Below are positions 1 through 11,625 of a stretch of DNA of 64,000 bases, piece after piece; within the stretch, counting starts at the first letter, position 1, and every line of letters begins with the position of its first letter. This DNA comes from Perognathus longimembris pacificus (taxonomy: Eukaryota; Chordata; Mammalia; Rodentia; Heteromyidae), in assembly GCF_023159225.1 (NCBI RefSeq), contig NC_063172.1:58214828-58278827 (forward strand), read 5' to 3'. The position numbers and the translations under genes were made by a program. The notes under the pieces were generated by a model, which worked only from the letters and a program-made list of their open reading frames with translations, did not search any database and had not been told where the DNA came from.

Positions 1-145
1 TTGGTGGTAATTTGGAGGTAAGAGTCTCACAGACTTTCTTGTCCTGTCTGACTTCAAGCCAAGATCCTCATATCTCAGCCTCCTGAGTGGCTAGGATAAC
101 AAGCTAGGATTACAAGTGGCTAGGTTACAGCATGCAACCTAGTTT
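1..145 (-). mobile_element. B1-like SINE, left part, cut by window edge
   Basis: Read on the minus strand this matches the B1-like half of the B1/Geo dimers found throughout the window (RNA polymerase III-derived, mobilised by L1). The block that reads 'agactcttatctccaatta' in better copies is recognisable at the window start, followed by the 'cagcctcctgagtggctagg' block. The right half lies outside the window. A short local repetition of the ctaggattacaag motif occurs near 95-130. Confidence 0.7.
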
Positions 146-284
146 ATTCCTGAATAGTCACACAATGTAAAGGATTATTCAGAGAATTACATATTTAATA
201 GGCCCTCCAAATGTCTGCACAAATACTCTTTCAGGCTAGGCAATGTTTTTTTCTATGAAATGGGCCACGTTTTGGGTTGCTTTG

Positions 285-528
285 TTTTTACTTTTGGTGT
301 GGGTCCTGGGACTTCAACTCAAAGTTCCAACTCCTGCTTTTTCTTGGCTTTTGCTCTACAAGGCTGGCATTCTACCTCTTGAGACACACATTCACTTCTG
401 ACTTTTTGTTTGCTAACTGGAGATGACCTTGTGGACTTTTCTCTCCAGGCTAGCTTCAAACCTTGATTATTAGATCTCACTCTCCTGAGTAACTGGGATT
501 ACAGGGGTGAGCCACCCATGCCTAGCTG
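285..528 (-). mobile_element. B1/Geo dimeric SINE, full length but old
   Basis: On the minus strand a B1-like left half (about 400-528, with the cctgagtaactgggattaca block) is followed by a Geo right half (about 290-400, with the reversed 'ggcattctacctcttgaga' block). Many substitutions relative to the best copies in the window indicate an old insertion. No clear target-site duplication is visible. Confidence 0.75.
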
Positions 529-1954
529 TGGAGAGGAATTTGGCTGCAGGCAAGCAGTGCTCTGGAGAAGTTTCTAACATATGTATAACACATAGTACCA
601 GTTCCTGAGCATTATTTCAGGTAGGTGATTTCCACTGCATTTATACAGCTTTTCTAATTTATTAATAGCTAATTGACTTCAGAGCTATGTAGATGTAACA
701 TGTTAATTTATATAACTCTCATTGATTGTGCCCTTCATTGTGAATCAAGGCCCTGTATAGGATGATCACACCTGGGCCTCTCCATTGAATTTGGCAGACA
801 GGCACACATACTTTCGAATGCAAAACAGTATAACAAGTCCCGCTGGGTACATTTGTTAAAAAAAAACAACAAAGATGGCAACCAGTGCTTCCTGGAAAGG
901 TAATATAATCCTAAAGGACTATGAAACAATATTTTTGTATAGTTACATTGTTTTTTCATTTCAGTGACATATTTAGAGCACATATGGTAAAAATACTTTG
1001 AAAGCAATGGATCTTTGCAAATAAAATTATAGTGACAGTAATCTCCTTGGGGAGATGGTACACATGTAAAAAATAGTGTAGTACAAACAACCAACAGAAT
1101 TCTGGGTGAAAAATTGAAGTGAAAGTGTGGGTAGTTTAGTCAGAAATTAGTCACAAATGCAGGTCCTGAATTAGAAGGATGCTATTTAAAGTAGATGAAG
1201 AACATGTCCTCTCAGGATCTGCGGTTTCTCCCCCTCCTAATTCCTTAAATTTTGAATGCCTCATGCTGCGGCCTAGGCTTCCCTAGATTCTCCTAGGTTC
1301 TTCTAGAAGACTAATCCCCACAAAAGGTTATAATGAGATTTTAAGGCACTGTTCTATAGTACCTTTTATCTCTTTCTCAAGCTACCGCTATCTCCTTTGC
1401 CATCATACAATGAAAAGGAAACACAAATGAATACTAGAGTATTATTTTACTTGTATATATTATTTGCATATAACCTTAATGGAATTTGCAAGAAAAATTC
1501 AAATATACTAAGCATACCAGCATAAATTTGTTTCAGTTATACTATGAAGTCTTACCATTATGATCCTTTCAATAAAAATCTGTTAAATTTATTAGAAAAA
1601 AAACTTATTAAAACATTTTATCTAGATGACCTTTAATGAAATTTCACATTCAAATCATATCTAAATCAGTTATGATTTAGATAGCTAAACTATCAAACAC
1701 AATGGGAAATAAAATCTCTTAAACACAATTAAACTCAACAGGAATACAATCTAACTTTAATTAATATGTTAAATGGAATATAATAGACACCCTACACAGG
1801 TAGGATGTCTGCTGATATTAATTCTTATTAAAAATGTTTTGGCAGTTCACACTAACATGACAATGAAATGGAATAATATTGGAAAAGAAGAGATAAAATT
1901 TAATTATCTGAAGATAATTTGTATGCTGAGAAAACATATTTAAACACATGTTTG
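529..1954. other. Unassigned AT-rich sequence
   Basis: No repeat family or gene is recognised. A 119-codon open frame on the minus strand (735-1094) has no recognisable domain and sits in low-complexity AT-rich DNA, so it is treated as chance. The stretch 1430-1900 is very A/T rich. Confidence 0.5.
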
Positions 1955-2150
1955 CTTTAGTTGTGCAGTGGCCTCTCGTGTCTGTAATCCTAGCTACCAG
2001 GAGGCTGAGATCTGATTATCTCAGTTGGAAGCTAGCCTGGGCAGAAAAATATATTCAACTCTGCTTCCAGTTACCTAGCAAAATGCTGCACTGGAGGAGT
2101 GGCTCAAGTGGAAGGGTACTAATAGCAAGCAAAACATCCAAGTGAACAGG
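1955..2150 (+). mobile_element. B1/Geo dimeric SINE, degraded
   Basis: The B1-like block (cctgtaatcctagctac type) lies at about 1981-2001 and 'aggaggctgagatctga' follows. The Geo half (ggagtggctcaagtgg) starts near 2095 and decays after about 2140. Its right end is missing or unrecognisable. Confidence 0.7.
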
Positions 2151-2561
2151 AAGGGAAGACAGGAAATGAATCATAACAGAAGGAACTAATATGATTTTTA
2201 AAATATTATATATATACATACATATGTGTGTGAAATAGCAATATGAACCCCTTTTGTACTATTAATATACATGAATAAAAGTTCATTGCATCTCTCGTAG
2301 AGAAAACAATCAACACAAGATGCCTGAGCTAGGAAAAGGGACTGCATGAAGTTATGACAATAAATATTAGGAGTTTAATAGAAATAGAACACAAAGAGTT
2401 GAAGTCATATACCGTATTTAAAGATAACTGAAAATAAGCATAAATCCTAAATGTAAGAGCTAATACTGTACGTGTGCTATCCTTGGAAAATCCCCACCAA
2501 AACTCGGGTTGAAATTTAATCTGTTGCACAATGTTAAGAAGTGGGAAAAGCCAGGGGATAG
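2151..2561. other. Unassigned AT-rich sequence
   Basis: Includes a short TA-rich stretch (2198-2232, tatatacatacatatgtgtg type). No gene or repeat family is recognised. Confidence 0.45.
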
Positions 2562-2790
2562 TGTACAAACAGTCTTATGTCTAGAATCCTAACTACCCAG
2601 GATGATGAGATCTGAGAACTGTAGTTCTATTCCAGCCTGAGCAGCCAAATCCAAGAGACTTTTATCTTCAGTTAACTAGCAAGAAGCCAGAAGTGAAGAT
2701 GGACTCAAATAATAGAGCACCCAAAACAAAACAAAATAAACATGAGTTTGCAAAGCCCAGACTTCAAGCTCCAATTCAAGCACATAAATA
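2562..2790 (+). mobile_element. B1/Geo dimeric SINE, old
   Basis: B1-like left half from about 2570 (gtctagaatcctaactaccc), then the junction block 'gccagaagtgaagatggact' near 2685, then a decayed right half with an internal A-rich insertion (cccaaaacaaaacaaaataaa). A remnant of the B-box-like 'ttcaagctcc' block remains near 2763. Confidence 0.6.
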
Positions 2791-3146
2791 AGTAAATTTT
2801 ATCTGAATCTGCCTCATATTAATAAGCATTAATTGGTTCATGAAGGTTCTGCCTTTGTGAATGGATTAATGGATGAGTGAGTTAATGGGTTATTCTGGGA
2901 ATGGCATTGTCATAGAAATGAATTCTCTCTGGCAAACTTGCTCTTTCTGTGACACTCTGCCATGTTTGGGACTGTAAGAATTCTCACCAGGAAAAATGCT
3001 CTCAAGAGATAAATGCAGCCACCAGATCTTGAACTTCCTAGCTTTTATGCTGAGCAAAAATCTACTTTTTTCATTAGAGATTACGCAGTATGTGCTATTC
3101 AGTGATAGCGACAGAAAATGGACTAAGACAAACATTTAGAAGAAGA
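2791..3146. other. Unassigned sequence
   Basis: AT-rich DNA without a recognised repeat or gene. The short minus-strand open frame here (2890-3135) has no domain signature. Confidence 0.4.
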
Positions 3147-3358
3147 ACTGGGAATATGGCCTAGTGGTAGAGTGCTTGCCTTGCATACATGAAGCTCTGG
3201 GTTTGATTCCTCAGCACCACATATATAGAAAAAGCCAGAAGTGGTGCTGTGGCTCAAATGGTAGTAGAGCTAGCCTTGAGCAAAAAGAAGGCAGGGACAG
3301 TGGTCAGGCCCTGAGTCTAAGCCCCAGGATTGCCAAAAAGAAAGAAGAAGAAGAAGAA
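3147..3358 (+). mobile_element. IDL-Geo dimeric SINE
   Basis: The ID-like tRNA-derived half starts with 'ctgggaatatggcctagtgg' (A-box region) and contains 'gggtttgattcctcagcacc' (B-box region, 3211-3230). The Geo half follows from about 3233 (gccagaagtggtgctgtggc) to the ccccaggattgcc end. The tail is (GAA)n at 3340-3358. Moderate divergence suggests intermediate age. The superfamily-specific structure is the main taxonomic clue of the window. Confidence 0.9.
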
Positions 3359-4945
3359 AACATGTGTGTAAGATTGTGTGATCTTAAATTAGGCAAAGGT
3401 TCATTAGATATGCCATATAAAGCTCAAACAACCAAAAGAGATAATGTAGAGCATATCAAAGTAAAAATACAATCCACATAGTGGACCTCAACAAACTATT
3501 AGCCAACAGAATCCAGAAACAAACTTTAAAAATCATACATTATGACCAAGTAAATTTTACTCCAGAGATGCAAGGCTGGTTTAACATAGGTAAATCAATA
3601 AATGTAATTTACCATATAAACAGAGCCAACGTCAAGAACCACATTATTATTTCAACTAATGTAGAAAAAACCTTCAACAAAATACCATGTCCATTCATGT
3701 TAAAAGCTCTGGAAAAAATAGGCATAGAAAGAACATTCTTTAAAACAATAAAAGCCATATATGATAGACCAACAGCCAATATCATACTAAATGAGAAAAA
3801 CTAAGACCATCTCTCCTAAAATCAATGCAAATAAAAACAACCTTGAGATACCAGCATATTCCGGCCAGAATGGCCTATATTCTGTATTCAGATAACAACA
3901 AGTACTGGTGAGGATATGGAATAAAAGGAACCCTTCTGGACTGATGGTGGGAATATAAATTAATACAACCGGAAAGCAGTCTGGAAAGCAGTCTGGAAGT
4001 TCCTCAAAAAACTAAACAGAGACCTTCCCTAGGACCCAATCATATGACTCCTAGGCATCTACCCTGAGCAACAGGCACCAGGATGTGACAAGGACATCTG
4101 CACTTCCATATTCATTCCTGCACTGTTCATATAACCAAGATATGGAAACAACCCGGATACCTCACTACAGATGAATGGATCCAAAAAATTTGGTACCTAT
4201 TAGAAAGGAAAACTAATGGCATTCTCAGGGAAATGGATGGAACTAGAACAAATTATGTTGAGCAATAAAAGCTAAGATCAGAGAGACAAAGGGCACACAG
4301 TCTCCCTGATAAGCGGGTGTTAGATTTAAAATGCAATGATATGACAAAGTAAAAAGGAATCAAGATACCCATACGCAGTGAGACCAAAAGAGGACAGACT
4401 TGGGAGAAAAAACACCAAATTGCAATACTCAAGCACCTCCTCATATGTACATAAAATAATATACAGACTGAAAAGAAACCCAATGATAAAGAAACAGAGG
4501 ACCCGTATTAATTGTCTTATCATTTTTAAATGACTCTATATTCTTTACTTCATATATGATATATACATGTGCACATCTGAGGGAAGCTGGAACAGAATCA
4601 GTGGAAAGTGAGTGAAAATGTAAAACAGAGAGGCCCATCAGCTGCACCAGACATTGATGAAAGTGAACTAAGCAACTCAAGGGAGATGATGGGAAGGAAG
4701 GGAATGAGAGAGAAAGAGGGAGCAGCTGGTACTAAGCAAAAGGAAACAAATGTACATATCACCCTATGTGGAAGAAATAGTCTTTTTGTTAATGTTCAGA
4801 GAGTTCACAAGCTTTGTAGAGTAGAATGGGGATGCGTATCATGTGAATGCTAAAATGTGTTTTTAACTTTAGTTAAGTATGACTATGCCACAGCACTGTG
4901 AAATTTATGTAGTTACTTAATCCCAGTAAATAAATCTTGGGAAAA
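3359..4945 (+). mobile_element. Degraded, rearranged LINE-1 with 3-prime end
   Basis: Sense-strand L1. ORF2 reverse-transcriptase coding DNA lies at 3481-3804. It is followed directly by the ORF2 C-terminal coding region (from about 3830, recognised by the 'cagaatggcc' and 'gatggtgggaatata' blocks). A probable 3-prime UTR runs to an A-rich end near 4945 with AATAAA at about 4929. The intervening ORF2 segment (more than 1 kb in a complete L1) is deleted. The piece at about 3390-3450 resembles ORF2 sequence normally located downstream of the RT, so the order looks scrambled. UTR boundaries are inferred. Confidence 0.65.
3481..3804 (+). pseudogene. L1 ORF2 reverse-transcriptase fragment
   Basis: An open frame of about 107 codons covers part of the L1 ORF2 RT domain. 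Recognisable blocks are an NRIQ-type segment, a GWFNI-type segment (residues about 31-36), a KNHIIIS segment and a TANIILN end. In L1 this domain performs target-primed reverse transcription of L1 and SINE RNAs. The catalytic F-A-D-D motif is absent because the frame ends before it, at a deletion junction near 3804-3815. Non-functional. Confidence 0.85.
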
Positions 4946-5590
4946 AAAGTGTTTACATTGGTTTACTACATGCCTCAGCAATTCCACTCCTTGCTATAGA
5001 AAAGAAAATGGAAAACATTTTGCAGCTGTTAAAAATTATTCACACAAAAGCTAATATATGAATCCATTACCTTTTGAATTTTTTTGCAAGAACAGGGATT
5101 TGAACTCATGGCTTCAGATTCTTGCTTGAGTTCTCTCTCAAGACTAGCATTCTACCACTTAAGCCACACCTCCAGTACCAGATTGTTGTGGTTAATAGGA
5201 AATATGAGTGCCACAAATTTTCTGTTCAAGTTGATTTTGAAGCCAGATTCTCAGATCTCAATCTCCTGTTAACTAGTGGTTATTGGTACAAACTATTATC
5301 ACTCAGCTTCATAACAACATAATAGCTAAAAATTTAGAAATAATTTAGTGTCTATTACCTGGTGAATGGATAAACAAAATGTTATCATAGAATATTACCG
5401 AGCTACAGAAAACAAGAAGATACTGACATAAGAAACCACTTGGATCAACCTTGATAATATTGTGGTAAATAAAAGAAGCCAAACACAAAAGACATGTGTT
5501 ATGCAATTCTATCTATATACAGAGCTTAAGTAGAAATTTTTTTTTTGCCAAAGGCTGGGAAAAAGGAGGTACATAGAATGTCTATGATAG
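4946..5590 (+). mobile_element. Old L1M-type fragment, split by a SINE
   Basis: The part at 4965-5065 (cagcaattccactcct block) and the part at 5301-5590 (ggtgaatggataaacaaaat and 'agaagccaaacacaaaagac' blocks) read in the same order as the ORF2 end and 3-prime UTR of old mammalian L1M elements. The B1/Geo SINE at 5078-5300 interrupts them, so the SINE is younger. Confidence 0.65.
5078..5300 (-). mobile_element. B1/Geo dimeric SINE inside an L1M fragment
   Basis: On the minus strand the right half (5090-5180, 'gcattctaccacttaagcc' block) and left half (5215-5285, 'cagatctcaatctcctg' block) are visible but diverged, indicating an old insertion. The L1M reading resumes on the far side. Confidence 0.7.
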
Positions 5591-5905
<315 letters not shown>

Positions 5906-6125
5906 GTCATGAAGCTTGATCTCTGGGCCTGGATGCTGTCCCTGAGCTCTTCAGCTCAAGGCTAACAATCTACCACTTTGAGCCACAGTGCCACTTCCAG
6001 TTTTCTGGTGGTTAATTGGAGATAGGATCCCAGGGACTTTCCTCTCCAGTCTGGCTTTGAACTATGATCCTCAGATCTCAGCCTCCTGAGTAGCTGGGAT
6101 TACAGGCATGTACCACAAGTGCCTG
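5906..6125 (-). mobile_element. B1/Geo dimeric SINE
   Basis: Right half at about 5915-6000 (reversed ctgagccac blocks), left half 6000-6125 ending in 'tgggattacaggcatgtacc' and 'gcctggct'. It is less decayed than most copies. Its tail side merges with the long pyrimidine tract. Confidence 0.88.
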
Positions 6126-6143
6126 GCTGGGTTTCTTCTTTTT

Positions 6144-6376
6144 TTGCAGGGGGGGGGGAGTTGTTTTGTTTTTTTGCCAGTCCTGGGCCTTGGACTCAGG
6201 GCCTGAGCACTGTCCCTGGCTTCTCTCTTTTTTTTTTTCTTTGCTCAAGGCTAGCACTCTACCACTTGAGCCACAGCGCCACTTCTGGCCGTTTTCTATA
6301 TATGTGGTGCTGGGGAATCCAACCCAGGGCTTCATGTATAGGAGGCAAGTGCTCTTGTCACTAGGCCATATCCCCA
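6144..6376 (-). mobile_element. IDL-Geo SINE with target-site duplication
   Basis: A complete minus-strand IDL-Geo with a T/G-rich tail at 6144-6175. It is flanked by an 18-bp direct repeat, gctgggtttcttcttttt type, at 6126-6143 and 6377-6394, the hallmark of L1-machinery insertion. It landed immediately beside the 5-prime end of the neighbouring B1/Geo copy. The Geo half has a T-rich expansion at 6225-6242. Confidence 0.9.
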
Positions 6377-6605
6377 GCTGGGTTTCTTCTTTTTAAAGGT
6401 GACAAATGTATTATAAAATTAGATAGTTGGTGACAGTTTGTACAACTTTCTGAATCCACTAAGAGTTACCTTATTAAATCTTTATGATATGTGTAATGTA
6501 CTTAAATATTGAAAAGGGAAGAAAAGATGAGATTTTAAAGATCTAATGCCTAAAAAACAAAAAATAAATGCATCCTTCCCCAAACATATGCACTCATGCA
6601 TGCGC

Positions 6606-6641
6606 ATGTGTGTGCGCGCACACACACACACACACACACAC
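6606..6641 (+). repeat. (CA)n microsatellite
   Basis: Alternating purine-pyrimidine run gtgtgcgcgcacacacac and so on, preceded by a short tgcatgcgcatg segment. Confidence 0.95.
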
Positions 6642-8691
6642 TTGTTAAGGAGTACATTAGGATTCAATGAAGAAAAACACATTCTTTAATCCCGCATATT
6701 CAGAAAATCAGGTTTTTATTTGGTAGAATGTAAATTTAGAACTACACTTCTTACTATATAAATAAATCAAGGTGGAGATGGAAAAATGAATGAAAAATTA
6801 GAATAAAATTTTGGAAAATATTGTTCATCCAGAGGACAGGAATGACCCACACAATAGGAAAAAAACCATAAAAGCTACAAAGGAAACAACTACTTAAGAA
6901 CACCTGTTCATCTACTTAGGAGAACTTTTGTTTTTAGTTTGCTTTTTGTTTTGTTGACTAAAATTGAAGAAGATCTGAGCCAACTTTGGCTTATAAGAAA
7001 GCCAAAAGTATCTCCTTATGTTAGTGAGTTTTTCTTAAAAAATTTTCATTTGCATTGTTCACTATTTCTTTTAGATTGCCATGAGAACAGCCAAAGAATT
7101 GAGAGAATGTTGAAAGGAAAAGCTTGAGGGAGATTGTCATTATGCACAGGGACTGATAAGTTGTTTGGGCTTTGATTGATGAGTGATATTTGAGAGGGTG
7201 GATCATAGAAAATGTCTAAGAAAATTGTCCTAGTATAATTGTCAGCATAGCCTGGATCACCATTTCTAAAAAGCAAAATAAAAAAATAAACTATATCCAA
7301 CTCATTTAGCTTCTATCTATTGCAGCCACAATGAGAAACTGCAGTTTTAGGAACCATTTCATGTTATTTGGAAGCTTCTATTTCCTATGTTGTTGTAGTA
7401 CAAGTACAGAAAACAGTCCAGCAGACCTCCAAGGGAAAGAAAAGCATGAATATCAAATATGCTCTGCAGAAAACATTTCAAGACAATCTCTTTGAAGTTG
7501 CTTAAATGTTTCATCCCCAGTGGTCCTCAATTCTTTTCATGCAACAAGACATCAGGAATTCGATTAAAATTTAAAGACTTACAAAAGCCATTCCATTCCT
7601 CTCTTGAGTAGCATAGACAAAAGCACTACATAGGTTCTGCCTTCCTTTTTCTACTTGATTTATTCTTTGAGTTGCTGTAGTTGAGAAGTTTTTAACCTAA
7701 AAAAGAAAAAACAAAACAGAACAAAACAGGCTTCCAGCTATCCCTTCTGAATCACTGAGTTCCAAAGGGCATTTTTTGTAATATGTCAACCTTTGTCATG
7801 GAGAAGCATTGTTAGAAGGCATGGGGGTATAACAAAGCAAGCCAGGTCTGTTGGACCAGGCTCTGTAAGGGGTCTGAGGTGAAGCCTAATCTACTTTCCT
7901 TTCAGCCATTCGCGGATTCCGCAGAAACACAGGCCGTAATGGCTGAACAAGTGTGGCTCAGTGTTTGGCAGTCTTACATATCTTGGGAGAAAAACGATGG
8001 TAGTTCAGAGTCTGACGGCAGCCAGGGATACTGGAACCCAGATCTTGAACAGCACTGAAGCAGCAGCAAGTGAGTTCCATACTTCACACTACTTTCCTCT
8101 TGAGCCCCTTTCCATCTCCTACAGTGCAATCTGGGAGAAGACAGATAGGAAGTAGAAAATAAAGTTTTTGGTAATCCCATGAAGCAAAGGAAAAGAAGCT
8201 TGATCAATGCTGAACAAAGAGGGTCCTTACTAATCACTACAGGCTTTCATTTAGAAACCCTTTGAAGTACAGACTCTAGGAATAAGGAAAAGCCAAAATG
8301 GACAAAATTTGAGGGAGAATAGAATCTGGAATCATCCCAATCTTTGGATCAAATCAGGCCCACTTTTCTTAAAAGAAGGCAATTACATCTTTTCTGTTAA
8401 CAATTACATCTTTCTCTGTCATCTAGAGACCATGAAACTTTACAGAGATAATGTCTACTATCCAAGCAAAAGTCATAATTGTGAGACTTCCCAATAGAGG
8501 CATCACAATTTACCAATAGCAAAAATCAATCAAACAACAACCACAACAAACAATGAAGGGGGATGTCTATACTTACACTGAGAATTTCTAAAAGTATTAA
8601 GTTTCAAGCATGTAAATTTTTGTGTATGTATTCATATGCACTAATAAAGAGTAAAATGCGGTAAATAATTCAAGGTTAAAAGAAAGGGGAA
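6642..8691. other. Unassigned sequence, no repeat recognised
   Basis: About 2 kb without a recognised family. The interval 7895-8110 stands out for several CpGs (ttcgcggattccg near 7910, a further CpG near 8012) and a pyrimidine run ending in CAG at 7904, which resembles a splice acceptor. No protein is recognised downstream of it. Confidence 0.4.
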
Positions 8692-8893
8692 AAAGGGGAT
8701 ATGGCCTAGTGGCAAGAGTGCTTGCCTCGTATACATGAGGCCCTGGGTTCGATTCCCCAGCACCACATATACAGAAAATGGCTGGAAGTGGCGCTGTGGC
8801 TCAAGTGGCAGAGTGCTAGCCTTGAGCAAAAAGAAGCCAGGGACAGTGCTCAGGCCCTGAATCCAAGCCCCAGGACTGGCCAAAAAAAAAAAA
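8692..8893 (+). mobile_element. IDL-Geo SINE, young-looking
   Basis: Complete copy: ID-like half from 'ggggatatggcctagtggca' with the canonical 'gggttcgattccccagcacc' B-box region (8745-8764), Geo half from about 8781, A-tail 8881-8892. A G10 run (8894-8903) directly follows the tail. Very few differences from the other best copies suggest recent insertion. Confidence 0.93.
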
Positions 8894-8929
8894 GGGGGGG
8901 GGGAAGGAAGTCATTTTAGGAGAAATAGA

Positions 8930-9260
8930 AATAAAGTGATAAAAAAGCAGAATTAATCTCAATGTATCATAAATAACATTAAGTAAAGATTAAATGGGAT
9001 AGTACTCTAATTAGAAGACAAATATTATCAGATTGGATGAAGTCCCCATATCTACTTATGTGATGCTTGCCACATAAATAGAAGAAAAAGAAGGCTCACA
9101 AGTATAGACATGGCCTACACACACTGACCAACAGAAGCCTGTCACATTGTGCTATCAGATGCAGATAAAGTAGCATTGTTCTAATTAAAGAAAAGCTTAG
9201 AGATAGATATGCATATCATAATAGTAAATGTTTAATATATAAGAAATATTTCTGAATTTG
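8930..9260 (+). mobile_element. Possible very old L1 ORF2 fragment
   Basis: Segments such as 'atcagattggatgaagtccc' and the following 'atctacttatgtgatgcttg' resemble the endonuclease to RT linker region of old L1 or HAL1 elements. Stop codons are frequent and similarity is weak, so this is tentative. Confidence 0.3.
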
Positions 9261-9789
9261 TGTACTTATCACTTAATGTATATACATGTGTGTGTATACA
9301 TATACACAGGCACACAATAAAATTTACCAGAAGGGAAAGTAAAAATAATAGTCTACAGGCATAAAGGTATTAACATATCTATCTCGTCTACAAATTAAAA
9401 AGTAGGTTAGAAAACTAATAGTTGGTAAGAATATAAGGGATATGAATAATATGTCTAACACATATAAATGTGCACCTAGAGAGTGTGCCTCAGATTTCTG
9501 ATTACACCTTATTTCTAAAAAATACGTGTATATGGGACACAAATCATGTAAAAGCCATATAACAAGTTTCAACAAACTGCAAAATTGGAATTTGTGTTCT
9601 CTAACTACATTAAATATTAGGCAGAATAATTTTTAAAAGTTCCTAGATTGACAGAAAGCCTTAAATGCTTACCTATTATGTGATATCCTTGCAACTACTG
9701 GATTCAAAAGGAAACCACAATAGAATTCAGAAGTGTTTTTTGAACTGAATGATGAAATCTTATAGAATTCAAACCCAACTGTGACTAAA
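9261..9789. other. Unassigned AT-rich sequence
   Basis: Contains a short TA/TG-rich block at 9280-9312. No gene or repeat family is recognised. Confidence 0.4.
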
Positions 9790-10082
9790 TAAGCAATTAC
9801 ACCTCTAACCCAAGTTATGTGGGAGAAGATAGGAGGACTGTGGTTTGAAACCAACCTGGATAATGAAGTTAGTAAGGCTCCATTTCAAAAGATAAGCTAA
9901 GTGTGGTAGTTCCTGTCTGTAATTTCTACTATATAGGAAGTGGAGGTACGAGGATTATAGTCTGAGGCTAGCTCTTGGCAAAAGCAAATAAAATAAAAAA
10001 GGGGGAATGTTGTGACTGAAGTGGTAGAGAACTTGCCTACCAAGTATAAAGCCTTGAATTCAAACCCTAGAACCACAAAAAG
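9790..10082 (+). mobile_element. B1-ID composite SINE, old
   Basis: A B1-like unit (9795-9895), a second B1-like unit ('gtgtggtagttcctgtctgt' from 9901) and an ID-like tail unit (tgtgactgaagtggtagaga from about 10010, with 'gaattcaaaccctagaacca' as B-box region). This differs from B1/Geo: the terminal unit is ID-like. The order matches B1-dID-type composites seen in several rodent lineages. Confidence 0.65.
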
Positions 10083-11517
10083 AAAATCATCAAAGCAATT
10101 ATATAGCCCTTAGTTTATATATTACAAAAGAAGACTTAAAACCAAAACTATAAGCACCCACCACAACAAGTTGGAAGAAAATTATTTTTGAATGGAAAGA
10201 AGGAAAGAAACAAAAGAAGTAGGAAATAATGGGACAGAAAATTATCTATCACAGGAAATTTTTACAGAAAGGAGACCCACCAATCATAAAGTTATCTTCA
10301 AGGTATCTTCCCTGGATCTCACCTTTCAACCCTAGGTCCCCCTCTGTATAAGGCCCAAGATGGTAGAAACGGGCACAAGGGCTGTCTTATGTTTTCAACT
10401 TTGAAAGCTGTTTTTCTTCACATTTGGCTGGTAAGCACAATATTCTTTTAATGTGCTTATGATTTTATGACTATTATATTCACAGGACATGAGCTGGGAA
10501 GGTTATTGTGAGGGTGACATGGCAGTGGTGGTGTTCCTGCTGCTGCCGCTGTTGTTTTTATTGTGTCTTTGAAGACAAATCATAGTTTTTCTGGTCTTAG
10601 AGAGCTAGTTATGACTGCGCTCTGCTTAATTTCTTTCTTAGACAAAGAGAAGATTAAACAAACACATTGAGGTCCCATTATTTTTGATGCTTTCTCTCTC
10701 CTGCTGACTGGGGAATGTCATTTAGGATGCTTTGAGATGGGACAGGGAAAAATGAAACAAAGATTCTCTCTCTCCCATCGGCCATTCACTTTCACAGAAA
10801 CTCAGCCCTCAGCTCCCTTAATGCATTTCAGCTAATGAGGCTATAGTTGCTTTCTGATAGACTAAATGTCAGAAAAAAAGTTTACATGATAGCTTATTTA
10901 TCTATCTATCTCCAAGGGAAAAATGATATGGTTTATGTTCTTTCAGCTTGTAAAGAATTTTTATGCATATGAGCTTATTAGACTGTGAGATTTTAAGAGG
11001 AGAGAGCCTATCCTTTACATGAATGTTTTTTGAATATAAAGAAGTACTTCTTGTTGTACAAGTAAATAATATTCTGTATTTCCACATTAGAGCTTTGTTT
11101 GCCTTTGAACTTTTATAACTAGAATCTTATAGTGATATTGTTTGGGATTTTTTATTTTTCAATATTTGTTTATGAGATTCTTCTGTAGCGGGAGTTTGTC
11201 CATTTATATCATGGTACACTGATGTGTGGTATGAATGTATAAACACTTTTCATATATTACAGTGATAATAGACACTTTGCTTATTAGCTAGATGGTTTTG
11301 AGCTATTATTAATGGTTAAGGGCATTTCTAGTCACATCTATGAGTCGATAATAAAAATTAAAGAAAAAAAAGAAAAGATATTTCCTGTTACTTTCTTGCC
11401 TGTTTTGTGGGTTTTTTTGAGCAAGGGGTTTCCTATTTTCATTTTGCTTCCACCAGTCAATTACATCTCCCAACAGGAAAGATGCTATCTGGTGTGTTGT
11501 CTGTTGAGAGGATACTT
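10083..11517. other. Unassigned sequence
   Basis: No gene or interspersed repeat is recognised. A short GCTGCTGCC run is at about 10536. Moderately AT-rich. Confidence 0.4.
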
Positions 11518-11625
11518 ATTTTATTTATTTATTTATTTATTTATTGTCAAAGTGATGTACAGAGGGGTTACAGTTTCATATGTAAGGCAGTGGGTACATT
11601 TCTTGTATAACTCATATACCTTATA
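11518..11625 (-). mobile_element. LINE-1 3-prime end, strongly 5-prime truncated
   Basis: On the minus strand about 80 bp of the L1 3-prime terminus ('ctgtaacccctctgtacatc' then caataa) is followed by a (TAAA)n tail, seen here as (TTTA)n at 11518-11546. The same terminus occurs in the L1 copies at 29.5, 51 and 63.8 kb. Confidence 0.85.

Noticed and set aside
735..1094. 119-codon minus-strand frame
   Set aside because: Cys/Phe/Leu-rich translation of AT-rich DNA without a domain or any supporting context.
6078..6396. Several 76-85-codon frames on both strands
   Set aside because: All lie within the two adjoining SINEs; equivalent frames recur in other SINE copies of the window.
8745..8764. 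tRNA-like B-box and cloverleaf-like segment
   Set aside because: It is the internal promoter region of the ID-like half of a SINE; there is no complete acceptor stem and many copies exist, so it is not a tRNA gene.
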